60,000 nucleotides of DNA from Adiantum capillus-veneris. Lineage: Eukaryota; Streptophyta; Polypodiopsida; Polypodiales; Pteridaceae. The notes beneath the pieces are model-generated. The model saw nothing but the letters and a program-made list of their open reading frames with translations. It had not been told where the DNA came from and ran no database searches. The translations under genes were made by a program, and so were the position numbers. This document shows positions 21,986 through 32,188 of the stretch, one piece after another; position 1 is the stretch's first letter, and each line of letters opens with the position of its first letter. The stretch lies in the NCBI GenBank assembly GCA_014529385.2, contig CM043950.1, forward strand, positions 77,559,935 to 77,619,934. The letters are read 5' to 3'.

Positions 21986-21997
21986 TGGTATTAGAGC
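21986..21997 (+). promoter_or_regulatory. Primer binding site, iMet-like
   Basis: TGGTATTAGAGC lies two bases after the 5' LTR. It differs by one base from the TGGTATCAGAGC site of the other elements here. Confidence 0.85.
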
Positions 21998-22675
21998 TAT
22001 GGTGTGCTAGCTAGGATTTTCATTATGCATTAGTGTGTGTTAATCATTATCATCTCCATTAGATTGATTTGCACCTCATTATCATGGCCCATTAACATTC
22101 TTTATGATTAGTTGCATCTCACTACTTAGTCCTTAATCTAGTTATGTGTGGGCATGTCCTTGGCACACCCAAGAGGCCACTACCCTCCATGGCTAGATAA
22201 GTTTGATTAGGGAGAAGATTAGCCTCCAGTTTTTTGCGTTCCTAAGCCACTTTTGTGTCAATTTTCTAGTGATTTGCACCTTCAATTAATCTTCCTGATC
22301 TTGCGCTTATCAAGCTTCAATAATCCCATCTTGAAGCCTTCCTTGCAAGCTTCGCATAGAGCTTTCAAGCTCTGCAAACCAAGTCCGAGAACTCCATTAA
22401 AGCTATCCTAAAACTTTGCCTTTATTTAGGTGTGTGTGTGAGTTTGTGTGGGAAAGGCCTGCCAAATCCGCTTAACAACTTGTTCTTCGGAGGGATTTCA
22501 CAAACAAAGCACCCTGGCTTGTTGGCTAGCTTAATTTAGGGAGCCTAATGTTGGCCTTAAGGTATAGGGGTCAACTCTTGTGGGCGAACTGGACGGACGC
22601 GAAAATACTATGAAAAGGAGATTTTGACGATAGGCGGGTCCGCTGGAAGATATTCACGCGCAGAAAACTTTTTTT

Positions 22676-22850
22676 TTGAAGCCTGCTGCCTGGCGCTCTG
22701 CCCCTGCCTGCCCGGATAAGCTCCCCGCTGCCCAGGACTGCCCGCGCCTGACCGGTGTGCCCCCGCTTGCCCGGATTTGATTGGCCCTACCCGCGCTTGC
22801 CCTTTTTCTGCCTGGCTTGCCCGACCTCTTGGGCCCCCTTCCCACGCCTA
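22676..22850 (+). repeat. GC-rich degenerate CTGCCCG-type repeat in the non-autonomous element
   Basis: Many imperfect copies of CTGCCCG / GCTTGCCCGG / CGCGCCTG occur over 175 bp, far GC-richer than anything nearby. It is open in one frame on each strand but of obviously repetitive composition, so I do not call a gene. Confidence 0.75.
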
Positions 22851-23369
22851 CTAAGGCTTGACCAAGCCATTGCTTGAAACACAATCACACGGTGCTGGCC
22901 AAGGCTGCATAAGCTCCATTTCCCACAACGTGACTACCGAGCACCTCCAAGAGGCCCAAAACTCCAAGACACATTTCAGAGGGCTATTTACGCCCCTGCT
23001 CCCACCAAACTACAGCAAAATCCTTAAGTCTAAGGCATGCTACCGAGCAAAAGGAATTGAAGAAAATGTTAAGGTCTCTTTCTCGCAGTTGATGAGCCTC
23101 GAATACATCCTTTCCAAAAGCTTCTCCAAGGCAAATAAACCAAAGTTTTCAAAGCCTTTCAAAAGACATTCAAAGGCGGCTTCTTCGAGCATACAAAGAT
23201 TTTTAAAAGGGGAGCTCCAAAGGCATCCAAAGACAGCTTCGAAGGTAAATTCCAATCATCAAAGAAGAACTCAAGGCTGTGAAGGGTGACTTCACCTCGA
23301 GTGAAGAGGTACTTCACATTTCATTAGGAAGATATTAAAATTGGAATCTTGCAGCCAATCACAACAAAA

Positions 23370-23530
23370 TTCTTGCAATGTATGTAATTATATTTGTCTA
23401 CATGGATGACATTATGTGCTTTTGTGATGGGATAGACATTGGCATTGGAGAGTCTCCAGATCGTTAAAATCTCTCCATGTGTGAAGAATTTGTGACAAAT
23501 TGTATGAGAAATTCCGCATGCTTGGGCTCT
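23370..23530 (+). pseudogene. Copia-type RT relic inside the non-autonomous element
   Basis: Translation from 23379 gives MYVIIFVYMDDIMCFCDG, the hydrophobic strand plus catalytic YMDD of copia RT, ended by a stop at about 23466. About 20 bases later another frame reads ICDKLYEKFRMLGLS, the segment that normally follows YVDD by about 25-30 residues. The relic suggests descent from an autonomous copia element by internal loss. Confidence 0.7.
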
Positions 23531-23854
23531 CGGAGTATAACCAAGATGGAAGAGAGCATTAATTTTTGCATAAACCTTTTCATAGGATATTTTTGCATAT
23601 TGTTGCATGTCATTATGACGCATGGAATAAAGCCTGATTGTACCACACAAAAGGGGACAGAAGTACTCATTCGAGGGGAGGATACGAAGTCAGACCATGA
23701 AGCAGTTGAAAGCAACAGTAGAAGCAATGAAGGCAAGAGACCTGACAGAGGATCAGCTCACATAGTAGAAGACAAAAAGGAAGAAGACAAAGGTAGCGTT
23801 TGGGAAGACCCATTTTGAAGATGCAAACTCTCTACTTGTAGGGGAGGACTTTTT

Positions 23855-24020
23855 CCTGTGTGGATACCAGCTTATCATCCTGTGTGGACATCACCATCCT
23901 TTGTGGATTGTTCTTGTGTGGATTTTACCATCCTGTGTGGATATCACCATCATTTGTGGACTTTATTTTCCTGTGTGGATATCACCATCCTGTGTGGATT
24001 TTGTTAGCCTGTGTGGATCG
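23855..24020 (+). repeat. Short tandem motif TGTGTGGAT..., about nine copies, before the 3' LTR
   Basis: The motif (C)CTGTGTGGATATCACCAT and variants (CTTTGTGGATTG, CTTGTGTGGATTTTACCAT) recur about every 18-20 bases. It stops about 45 bases before the 3' LTR and its purine tract CAAGGGGAGGAT (24054-24065). Confidence 0.8.
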
Positions 24021-24065
24021 TGCATCTTCACTATCTTGTCTTAGTCCAAACCTCAAGGGGAGGAT

Positions 24066-24385
24066 TGTGAAGTGTGAGCTTTGTCCTAAGGTGTGAGTCA
24101 AGGAGAGGAGAGTGGATTTATCCCACATACTGTGGAGCAAGGCTGTAGAGCTACTTAAAGCTCATTTCTTGAATCAATGAACAACAACTTCATTTTGCAC
24201 TACATGCTTGTCTATGGTGAGCTTGTGCTAAGCTAAGTCAATACTCAAGATTGTGTTTATGAGTCCAAGCTAATCCTATCTTGGAACCTAATTCACTTGA
24301 GTGATAAGCTTGCTTACACACACTCACACACTTGCACCATGTTTCTCTTTCATCCATCCTAGCTAGCACGATCCAAATCCTAATA
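24066..24385 (+). repeat. 3' LTR of the non-autonomous element (320 bp)
   Basis: Starts TGTGAAGTGTGAGC and ends AATCCTAATA (CA end mutated to TA), followed by GGTAT. Same length as the 5' LTR. Confidence 0.92.
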
Positions 24386-25110
24386 GGTATGTTGTCTACA
24401 ACACTTACAAAGGATGAAAGAGAGGAGTTCAAAGGTGTGTTAAGAAAATTTCATAAGCTCTTTGCTAAAGACTACACCGACATGCGTGGAGTAGATGACG
24501 TTCAACACAAGTTCAAGCTAAAGCCAAAGGCCAAACCTAAAGCTTAAAAGATACGAAGGCTAGGAGTCATCGAGCAGGCTCTACTCAAGGAGGTAAGAAA
24601 GCTTCTAGCAACATGTTTCATTTATCCAGTGGAGAATTTAGAGTGGGTCTCTCCCGTTGTTGTTACTCCCAAAAAAAATGAAAAGCAGAGGGTGTGTGTG
24701 GATTACCATCCACTAAATGAGGCAACAAAAAGAGACCACTTTCCCCTCCCATTTTAGGATGAGATACTAACTGAAGTAGCTTGTCACGAGTAGCACACCG
24801 TGTGTGATGGCTACTTAGGTTACTTTCAAATGGGGATTGCATTGGAGAATCAATTGAAGACAACCTTCATCACTCCTTGGGGTTGTTATGCTTTTAGAGT
24901 CATGCCTTTTGGCTTGATAAATGCTCATGCAACTTTCCAACGTTTCATGAACATGGTGTTTCAAGCATTCTTTGGAAAGTCAGTTAGGGTGTTCATTGTT
25001 GATTTCTACATTTATAGCTCAAAATCATTGCATCTACAAAAGGTAGAAGAAGGTTTAAAAAAACTTTACGACATGGGAGGTCAACTAAACCCCAAAAGTG
25101 CCACATAGGT
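24386..25110 (+). pseudogene. Gypsy (Tat-like) reverse transcriptase, catalytic Asp lost
   Basis: TLTKDEREEFKGVLRKFHKL opens the RT region. Then EWVSPVVVTPKKN, VCVDYHPLNEATKRDHFPLP, DGYLGYFQMGIALENQLKTT and TPWGCYAFRVMPFGLINAHA follow. Stops at 24544, 24757 and 24793 interrupt it. The catalytic segment reads VFIVDFYIYSS: the first Asp of the DD pair is Val (codon 24998-25000). The frame ends at 25106-25108 after MGGQLNPKSAT. Confidence 0.88.
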
Positions 25111-26110
25111 GAGGATGAAGTGATCTTGCTTGGTCACAAAGTTTCCTCTAAAGGTATTGAGGTGGACCCCTAAAAGGCAAAGGCTCTTATTGAGTTACTG
25201 TCACCGAAGATTCTTAAGGAGTTCATCTCATTCATTCAAAAGGTGAAGTATATGTCACGCTTCATTCAATTAGCCTCGGAGTTGCTTCACCCTTCTTTGC
25301 AAATGTTGACACAACAAGTCAAGTTTATTTGGTCTGATGAGCTTGAAGAATATTTTTGTAACATCAAAGTCATTCTATCAGAGTTACCAACACTCATGCC
25401 TCCTTGTTGAGACTACATATTCTTTGTTATCTCTAGTGTTGGGAAAGAAACAATTGGTGCTGTTTTGCTACAACCAGATCCCCACAGTACCATCATGCAA
25501 CCCATATATTTTTCTAGTAGGGTCATGAATGCCTTGGAGAGAGGCTACACGGAGGAAGAACTCATGATGCTTTCTCTCATGTTTGCGGGTGAGAAAGTTT
25601 AGATCCTACTTTCTACCAAAACCTTTTGTAATTCTCACAACAGAAAATTTGTTCCCTTGGGTGTCATCTCAAATGAATATTAGTACTAGGATCTCTAAGT
25701 GGATTATGGAGTTTTAAGAGTTCCAATACTCTTTCAAGGTAGCAGATAGTGTGCATGCACAATTGGCAGGGATTATCACTTATAGGGTACATGAGAAGGA
25801 GATTAAGGTGCTTGAAGTAAAAATCCTACAATTTCCACCACCTAAAAGTATTCATAATTATTTTACCTTGTTCTTTGATGGAGCTTTTCGATGAGTCACG
25901 GGAAAAGCAAGGGGAGCGCTACTGTTGTTCAACCCAAGTGAAGAGGTGGTCATGAAAGATAAGGTGCATCTACCAGGTTCAACTAGCAACAATGAAGCAG
26001 AATACAACACACTAGTTCATGGTTTGAAGATGTGCATTAGTCAAGGTATACAATGTCTCATGGTAAAGGGGGATACACTTCTGTGAAGCGAATCATAGGA
26101 ATTTGGGCAT
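25111..26110 (+). pseudogene. Gypsy RNase H and second archaeal-type RNase H
   Basis: RT thumb traces are followed by the first RNase H (VGKETIGAVLLQPDPHSTIM, about 25438-25500; YFSSRVMNALERGYTEEELM). The second RNase H begins TLFFDGAFR (about 25868-25892) and continues STSNNEAEYNTLVHGLKMC and MVKGDT. This dual RNase H arrangement is typical of Tat elements. Several stops break it. Confidence 0.75.
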
Positions 26111-27430
26111 GCAAGAATGAAAGCCTCAGGACAAAGGTTCATGCTATTTGTAGGTTCTTTAATCAGTTTGAAGAAGTAAAACTATATCATATTCCTAGGA
26201 AACAAAATGAAGATGCCAATTTACTTGCACAACAAGAAGTTACATGTGTTGAGAAAGAAGTGCAGGTCATCATGGTGGCAACAATTGTCAAGCAACCAAG
26301 GTACCAGGGATTGGAGTCATTGACCCCTATTATTGGCTACATTTTGGAGGGTGAGTTTCTGTAAGATTTCACAAAGGCTCATAAGAGGAGACTCATGAAG
26401 AAGGCAAGCACGTATCTCTTCCTAAAAGGATCCCTCTATCAAAGAGGGAAGGATCAAGTGTGTAGAAGAGTACCAACTATCAAGAAAATTCCAGTCATTC
26501 TAAAAGTTTTGCATGAAGAGTCATGTTGTGGTCATTTTGCCCAAGAATTAACTGTGAAGAAGATTTTTCTTGCAAGATATGTTTGGCCAAGCTTGCATGT
26601 GGATGTCCAACACTGGTGTAAAAGTTTTCACAATTGTCAGGTAAATGGGAATAGAAGATTGGTTTTTGATCCAAGGCAAATCGTGCTTGCAAATGGACCC
26701 TTTGAAAATTGGGGCATTGTTGCTATGGGTCGTCTGCCAAGGACAAAAAATGGTAAACTCTACATTCTAGTGGTGGCTGTAGACTATATGACTAGGTGAG
26801 TGGAAGCACAAAGTGTGGCAAAGGTAAATGAGAGGATAGTGAGAAAATTTGTCTACACTCACGTTTGTTGTAGATTCGGCACACCTCTGGAGATTGTTTT
26901 TGACAATGGTCCAAGGTTCAAGAAGGGTTTACTCATAGAAGTTTGTGAAGAGCTTCACATTCTAGATCGTCATAGCACACCCTACTACCCACAATCAAAT
27001 GGTTTGGTGGAGAGGGCTAATGGTGTCATTACAGACATCATTAGCAAGATGGTGCAAAACCAGACAAAGTTGTGGGATGACTTCTTGGATGGTGGCTTAT
27101 GGGCATATCGAACTACATATAGGGAAGCCACGGACTTCACACCATTTCACTTGGTCTATGGTCAAGAGGCTTTGTAGCCTATTGAGCTCAACATTCCAAC
27201 AATGCGACTTCATGGAAAAGCAACATAAGATGATCAAGAAGCATGGATGGATCAACTTATTACCTTAGCTAAGCTTCAGTAGAAAAGAGAAGTAGCATAC
27301 GAGTGCTACAAGAGGAAAACTACACAGGCGAAGGAGAAGCTTGACAAGAAGCTGAAGGACAAAGGCATCAATCAAGGAGATCTTGTGCTAATCGAATCGA
27401 CTAGATCATCATTTTGATGCCATGTTTGAA
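26111..27430 (+). pseudogene. Gypsy (Tat-like) integrase, catalytic and zinc residues lost
   Basis: After a linker (26111-26364), frame 26395-26799 has the zinc region: HEESCCGHFAQELTVKKIFL, then WCKSFHNCQ, where the first Cys of the CXXC pair (second Cys of WCKSC) is Phe. The first catalytic Asp is Val (WGIVAMG instead of WGIDAMG). A TGA at 26797 replaces Trp. Frame 26800-27177 has the second Asp (VFDNGPRF) and the Glu (NGLVERANG). A stop at 27175 precedes the C-terminal part, which is visible only in fragments (KRKTTQAKEKLDKKLKDKGI). Confidence 0.85.
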
Positions 27431-27713
27431 ACTAGATGGCAGGGACCATACATAGTTAATAAGGCTTTCAACTCAAGCACTCCAGGAAGGTAAACGGGTA
27501 TCGCTAGAAGCCCTATTTGAGTCGCCTTCTACCAAAGGATCTACCAAAGATCTGTCAAAAGGCAGCTATCTCAGGTAAGTATTGTTCCATGAATCATGAT
27601 GTAAATCCATCCAAAATGCTAAGGGGCCTAACAATGAAGATCTCGTCAAGGACTCTGAAGCACTCTCCTTGGAAAAGATGCTCTATGATGGTACACGAAT
27701 ATACCATCATCCT

Positions 27714-27722
27714 GGGGGAGGG
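27714..27722 (+). promoter_or_regulatory. Polypurine tract of the large gypsy element
   Basis: GGGGGAGGG followed by CTAA lies directly before the TG of the 3' LTR at 27727, the expected plus-strand primer position. Confidence 0.75.
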
Positions 27723-27726
27723 CTAA

Positions 27727-29644
27727 TGATAGCCATTTTTCGGCTATTCAAAATTGTCATAGTGAGTTGCCTCACCCTATCAAATCACTCAAACACTGTG
27801 GTTATCTTCACCCTTTCATTGTACGTAGGCGTATGTGAGTTAGGGGACTTTTCCTCTATCTTCTTAAAAAACCCTCAATTAGCTAGTCCCTGGGCTAATT
27901 GAGCCAAAAAACTAAAAATAAAAAATAATAAAAAGTATATTATTCCCTTTTTTGTGTGTAGATATTTCATTGTATATATGGCCTAAATATAGGGATTTTA
28001 AATTTATTTTGATTTTTTATTTAAATATTTATATCGAGGTGTGTGTTTTATTAAACTTATGTACCCCTTCTTTAATCCTCTTGCACCATAAGTATATTTT
28101 TAGGTCAAAGTGTACATACTCTAACCTCATATTTTTCTTTTATACAAACCACCCCCACATTTTCACCCTCACCCTCGGGAAAACAAAAAAATGATTTCTA
28201 CTTTCTTAGTCACATTTATTATATTATTTTTATTTACTTGCATACCTTTTCATCTTTCACCCAAAATAATACAAAAGAGGGATCATGTCATATGATTCCA
28301 ATATCTTTTTCCATATCCATAATTCTTCCATATTTTTACTTATTATATCATTATTCTAACACCATGTGCTCATTGAGTTAAAATCCATGAGGGTGAAAGC
28401 ATGTTAACCTGTCATGCTTTTTCAGGTCCCGGACAATGCTAACTAGCACAATTTTGACATATGCTAACTAGTACAATAACTTGAGCTACATCTCCAAGAT
28501 CTATGACATATGATATCTCAATAGAAAGCACTTGAAACAAGGAATCCAAATGTACAACCTCCAACAAATTTTGATATTATTTATAAAAATTTTACCGAAC
28601 GCCCAACTTTTTGAAGCTGTGCTAACTTGAAACTGCTAACTAGCACAAAAAGCACGATAGGTTAACATGCTTTCACCCATGAATAGTCCATACACTAGTC
28701 CCACCATGTATATATTTCTTATTTCATGAATAATGCTCCTCCATGCATGTCTAAAGGGAACTTGGATGCTTTGTATCATGATATGACAAAGGAGGGGCTT
28801 ACTCTTGGATGCATTGTGAAAATTCAACAAAGGAGGGGACCACTAAAATACTTTTGCAGGCATAAACAACATGCTTTTTGGTGAGATTTTTGACGCCCAT
28901 ATCCGTTCAAAATTTGAAGAAGTGATCAATATAGAAAATGTAGTCCATAAGCTGAATAATCATTGTAAGTATTTACATGATTTTTGAAGCTACCACCGGT
29001 GAGATAGGATTTTCTAAGTGGACCCCAATCTGCCCACTTTTCTCACAAAGTAACCTATAGTCTTCTCTCACCTCCTTTCCCACTTCCACACACACACACT
29101 CATTGCTCTCAATCCCTCACTCAAACCTGCACCTTTCATGGTTTCTCTCACCTTCTTCACAATTAATCTCCCCTCTTACTCACATAGCTCTCATACGAGC
29201 TCTCCATGTACATACACCATCTCTATGCCTCTCTCTATTACTTCCAAAGTACAATTCCATCTTACCTCTCTCTATATACATAAAATTCAGCATATAAACC
29301 ATGCTTAACCTATGCAAATTGGGAGATATCATCAACCAAATTTCCATTTTCATCGCGATAATCAACCTTGACGGCGGTGGCGTAAAGAAGAGAAGAAGAA
29401 GAGGAGAATCGATAGTGATTTTGAGAACCTACACAAGTAAGTCCAAAACTTCTTCAAGCTTCACCATCACAAGCATTTCCTCACTTCATTCAACCATCTT
29501 ACTTCAACCATCCACCTCAGTCTACCCATTGTAAATATAACATTAACTTTCTAGTGATTACTAACGCTAACCACTAACATACTAGCACAAAATAGCTATT
29601 GACCTAAGCATAAAAGACACATCACCTCAAGACATGTGCATAGT

Positions 29645-29693
<49 letters not shown>

Positions 29694-30843
29694 CCTCTTC
29701 CTTGATAATCTACTTTCAGCTTATCTATCTCCCCCCTTCCTTGAAAATCTACTTTTAGCTTATCAATAATGCTCACTTTTGAGCCCACATCCATGACTTA
29801 AGCAGACAAAGAAGGCCCACAATGTTTGGATACTCAGAAAAAATCATATTCATGATTTGTTAGCTTGTAGATTAGGATTTTCAATGATCTTAATGAGGGG
29901 TCTCCAACCTATAAATAGGCCCCTCTCCTTCTTGTAAAACAACCTCCAATATCTCACATAGCACCCCAACACTCTATGCGTGAGGAGAGATTTAGGTGTA
30001 GCAACCACTTTGTGAGATTCACTTTTGGTGTGAGAGAATCTTTCAAGCTACCCATTGCAAGTGAGAGTGTGTGAGTTCAAAATATCAAAACCACTATTGT
30101 ATATGTTCCTCCATCATCAATAAATTGAGGTTTGGTGCATCAAAGGCGTGATTTGACATTCAAATCTTCGTCCTTCCACTTGTGCGGTACGGTTTAGTGA
30201 ATTCAAGGTGACTTGTGTATTTTGAGTTTCTATCGTTTGATCTTGTTTTAGAAAGTGTTTTAGTGTGTTTTGCCAATTTTGTGTCCATTGTAAGAGGGTA
30301 TTGTGCTGAGAGGTCTCCCACACCCTAAGATAGTGTGAGTGTGTTGACAATGTTTAGCATTCACTAAGCATTGAGTCAATGTTGTACAAGATCTATGATA
30401 GAATCATAACGAACCATCTCCATTCGCAAGTCACAAATAAGGTATTATGCAAGATCCATTTCTCTCTCTCTTCCCTTTTCTCTAGCTCTCTCTAGCCCAT
30501 TTTGTGTGTGCCTTGGTGTGAGGTTGCTTGTGTGTGTTTTTGTGGTGCATCTTCTTGGTTGTGATAAAATCTCTATTACGTCCTAGTTCGCATACCATAA
30601 CTAGGTGGTTCCCCTATCTTGCTTGTGTGTGTTTTTGTGGTGCATCTTCTTGGTTGTGATAAAATCTCTATTACGTCCTAGTTTGCATACCATAACTAGG
30701 TGGTTCCCCTGTCTTGTTTGGGTTTGGCTGTGGGTTTGTTGTTGTGTTGCTCTTCTGGTTTCCCCAACCCCAATTGAGAAGCACGGGAGCCTTAAGGGGT
30801 GTTTAGAGGTCACCTCTCTTGTTGCCCTCCCCGGACCGCCTCA
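27727..30843 (+). repeat. 3' LTR of the large gypsy element (3117 bp)
   Basis: Starts TGATAGCC and ends CCGCCTCA. Compared with the 5' LTR it has a hairpin-containing segment (27874-27960) missing there, the MITE at 28391-28678, a longer (CT)n at 29647-29691, and a 95-bp tandem duplication (units starting at 30526 and 30621). It shares the promoter-like CCTATAAATAGGCCCC at about 29910. Confidence 0.88.
28391..28678. mobile_element. MITE (288 bp) in the gypsy 3' LTR, TSD ATGA
   Basis: Starts GGGTGAAAGCATGTTAACCT and ends with the exact reverse complement of those 20 bases. Inverted similarity continues inward (GCTTTTT, then CTAACTAGCACA). ATGA lies on both sides (28387-28390 and 28679-28682). 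The 5' LTR has the uninterrupted site with a single ATGA at 12360-12363. Non-coding; superfamily uncertain, since a 4-bp duplication is unusual. Confidence 0.9.
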
Positions 30844-31790
30844 ACATGATGATGGAGATCATATTAGACATGGTGATACATCGATGATGGAGATCATGGT
30901 AGAAATGCTTGACATGAGAGTAGATATGAAAGATGAAGAGACCATGACATGGTGGTAGAGATCATAATAGACACGATCGACATGAGAGAAGATATTCCAT
31001 GATAGAAAACTAAGAAAAGAAAAAAAGAGGTGAGAGTGACAAGGTAAAGATCTACAAAAGGAGCTTTCACATGAGTCTAAGTTGAAAGAAGACAAACAAG
31101 AAAAAAAAATGGTGATGGTAGGCATGATTACCAATGTGAATGTTCTAGCTAGCATGATGGAAGTTGTAGAAGCAATGATGATGGAGATCAAAGTAGACAT
31201 GATTGACACAATGATGAAGATCTTGGTAGACATGATCGACAAGAGAGAAGGTATGAAAGATGAATAGACCCAAAAGTAGTGGTGACAGAAACATGATAGT
31301 AGCCAAAGTGAACACAAGTCACCACAAATGCATAGCTTGCTGACACAATGATGGAGATCACGATAGCATGACACATGAGAGAAGAGATGAAAGATGAAAA
31401 GATCATGACATGGTGATGGAGATAACGGTAGACATGATCGACATGAGAGAAGGTATTTCACAATAGAGACCTAAGGAAAGAAAACACTATCTAAGATCAA
31501 CAAGGTAAAGATCTACAAAATAATCGTGAGCATGAGACTATTTGAAAGAAGACGAGCAACAAAAAAGAAATGGTGATGGTAGGCATGATAGCCTAAACAA
31601 TTTTGACAGCTAGCATCATGGAAAAAGTAGCAAAACCAAAAATGATGGAGATCAATATTGACATGGTCAGCATCAAAGAAGGTATGCAAGACATGACATG
31701 ATGATGGAGATCATGGTATACATGATCAACATTAGAGAAGGTATGAAAGAGTAAGAGACCATGATATCACAATATCAACAACTACGCATG
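30844..31790. repeat. Higher-order tandem repeat (about 463-bp period, inner ~40-70-bp motif)
   Basis: The motif ATGATGGAGATCATGGTAGA, followed by CATGATCGACATGAGAGAAG, recurs about nine times with variation. Larger blocks repeat at about 463 bp: AAAGATCTACAAAA at 31046 and 31508, GGTGATGGTAGGCATGAT at 31110 and 31573. Both strands stay open over long stretches because of composition (200 codons on the minus strand at 30859-31461). These frames look like repeat artefacts. Confidence 0.8.
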
Positions 31791-32188
31791 CTTTTAGTTG
31801 ACAAAGGCCCCCAACATAGTCCTATTTTGGGGGCTGAGGCCACCCAATATTGTGGTAGGTCTAGAAAAGAAACCAACACGGCTTCAGAAATCACTTTTTG
31901 CCATGTCAAAAAGGCAACCCAACGTGAAGCCTAGTTTTGCACAGTCTAAACCCAGCCTTAGATTTTGAGTGTTTTTTTTTCCACCAGAAGCAAGCTCAAA
32001 ATGGAGGAATATTGGGAGGGAGCAGGGAGGTAATCCCACGTGTAAACCTCCTTTTAAGAAATTAATTCCCATAGTCTTATGTATACGATTAGAATTCCAA
32101 GTTTGTACATTTGTGAAATCTTGCACACATGTAGTGGCAACACCACTACAACAGCGGCCCTGGAGGACCTAGCTGCCAAGAGTGCTTT
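31791..32188. other. Unassigned DNA
   Basis: No coding, LTR or repeat structure recognised. A short A/T-rich and T8 tract lies at 31971-31980. Confidence 0.5.

Larger units (their letters stand above)
21664..24385 (+). mobile_element. Non-autonomous LTR retrotransposon (2722 bp) nested in gypsy pol
   Basis: Two 320-bp direct repeats (21664-21983 and 24066-24385), about 3% different by eye, bound a 2.1-kb interior. A 5-bp target duplication GGTAT (21659-21663 and 24386-24390) flanks it. It has an iMet-like primer site at 21986 and a purine tract before the 3' LTR. The interior lacks gag, protease, integrase and an intact RT; only a small copia-type RT relic is seen. It would have depended on enzymes supplied by another element. 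Confidence 0.92.
11359..30843 (+). mobile_element. Large nested Tat-like Ty3/gypsy element (19.5 kb with insertions)
   Basis: Two long terminal repeats, 11359-14364 and 27727-30843, align over essentially their whole length, apart from internal duplications, a deletion and a MITE. Between them lie, in order, gag, protease, RT, RNase H, second RNase H and integrase, all with stops and frameshifts, then a polypurine tract. Two younger elements are nested inside (copia 15694-20524; non-autonomous LTR element 21664-24385). Without insertions it is about 11.6 kb. Immediate flanks are GACAT (11354-11358) and ACATG (30844-30848). They share ACAT, but a clean 5-bp duplication is not obvious. LTR divergence and the number of lesions show that it is old. 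Confidence 0.9.

Noticed and set aside
11354-30848. Five-base TSD for the large gypsy element
   Set aside because: Only ACAT is shared between GACAT and ACATG; offset and possible end mutation make it unsafe to call.
30859-31461. 200-codon minus-strand frame
   Set aside because: Lies wholly in the tandem repeat; Ser/Leu/Cys-rich composition repeats with the DNA unit.
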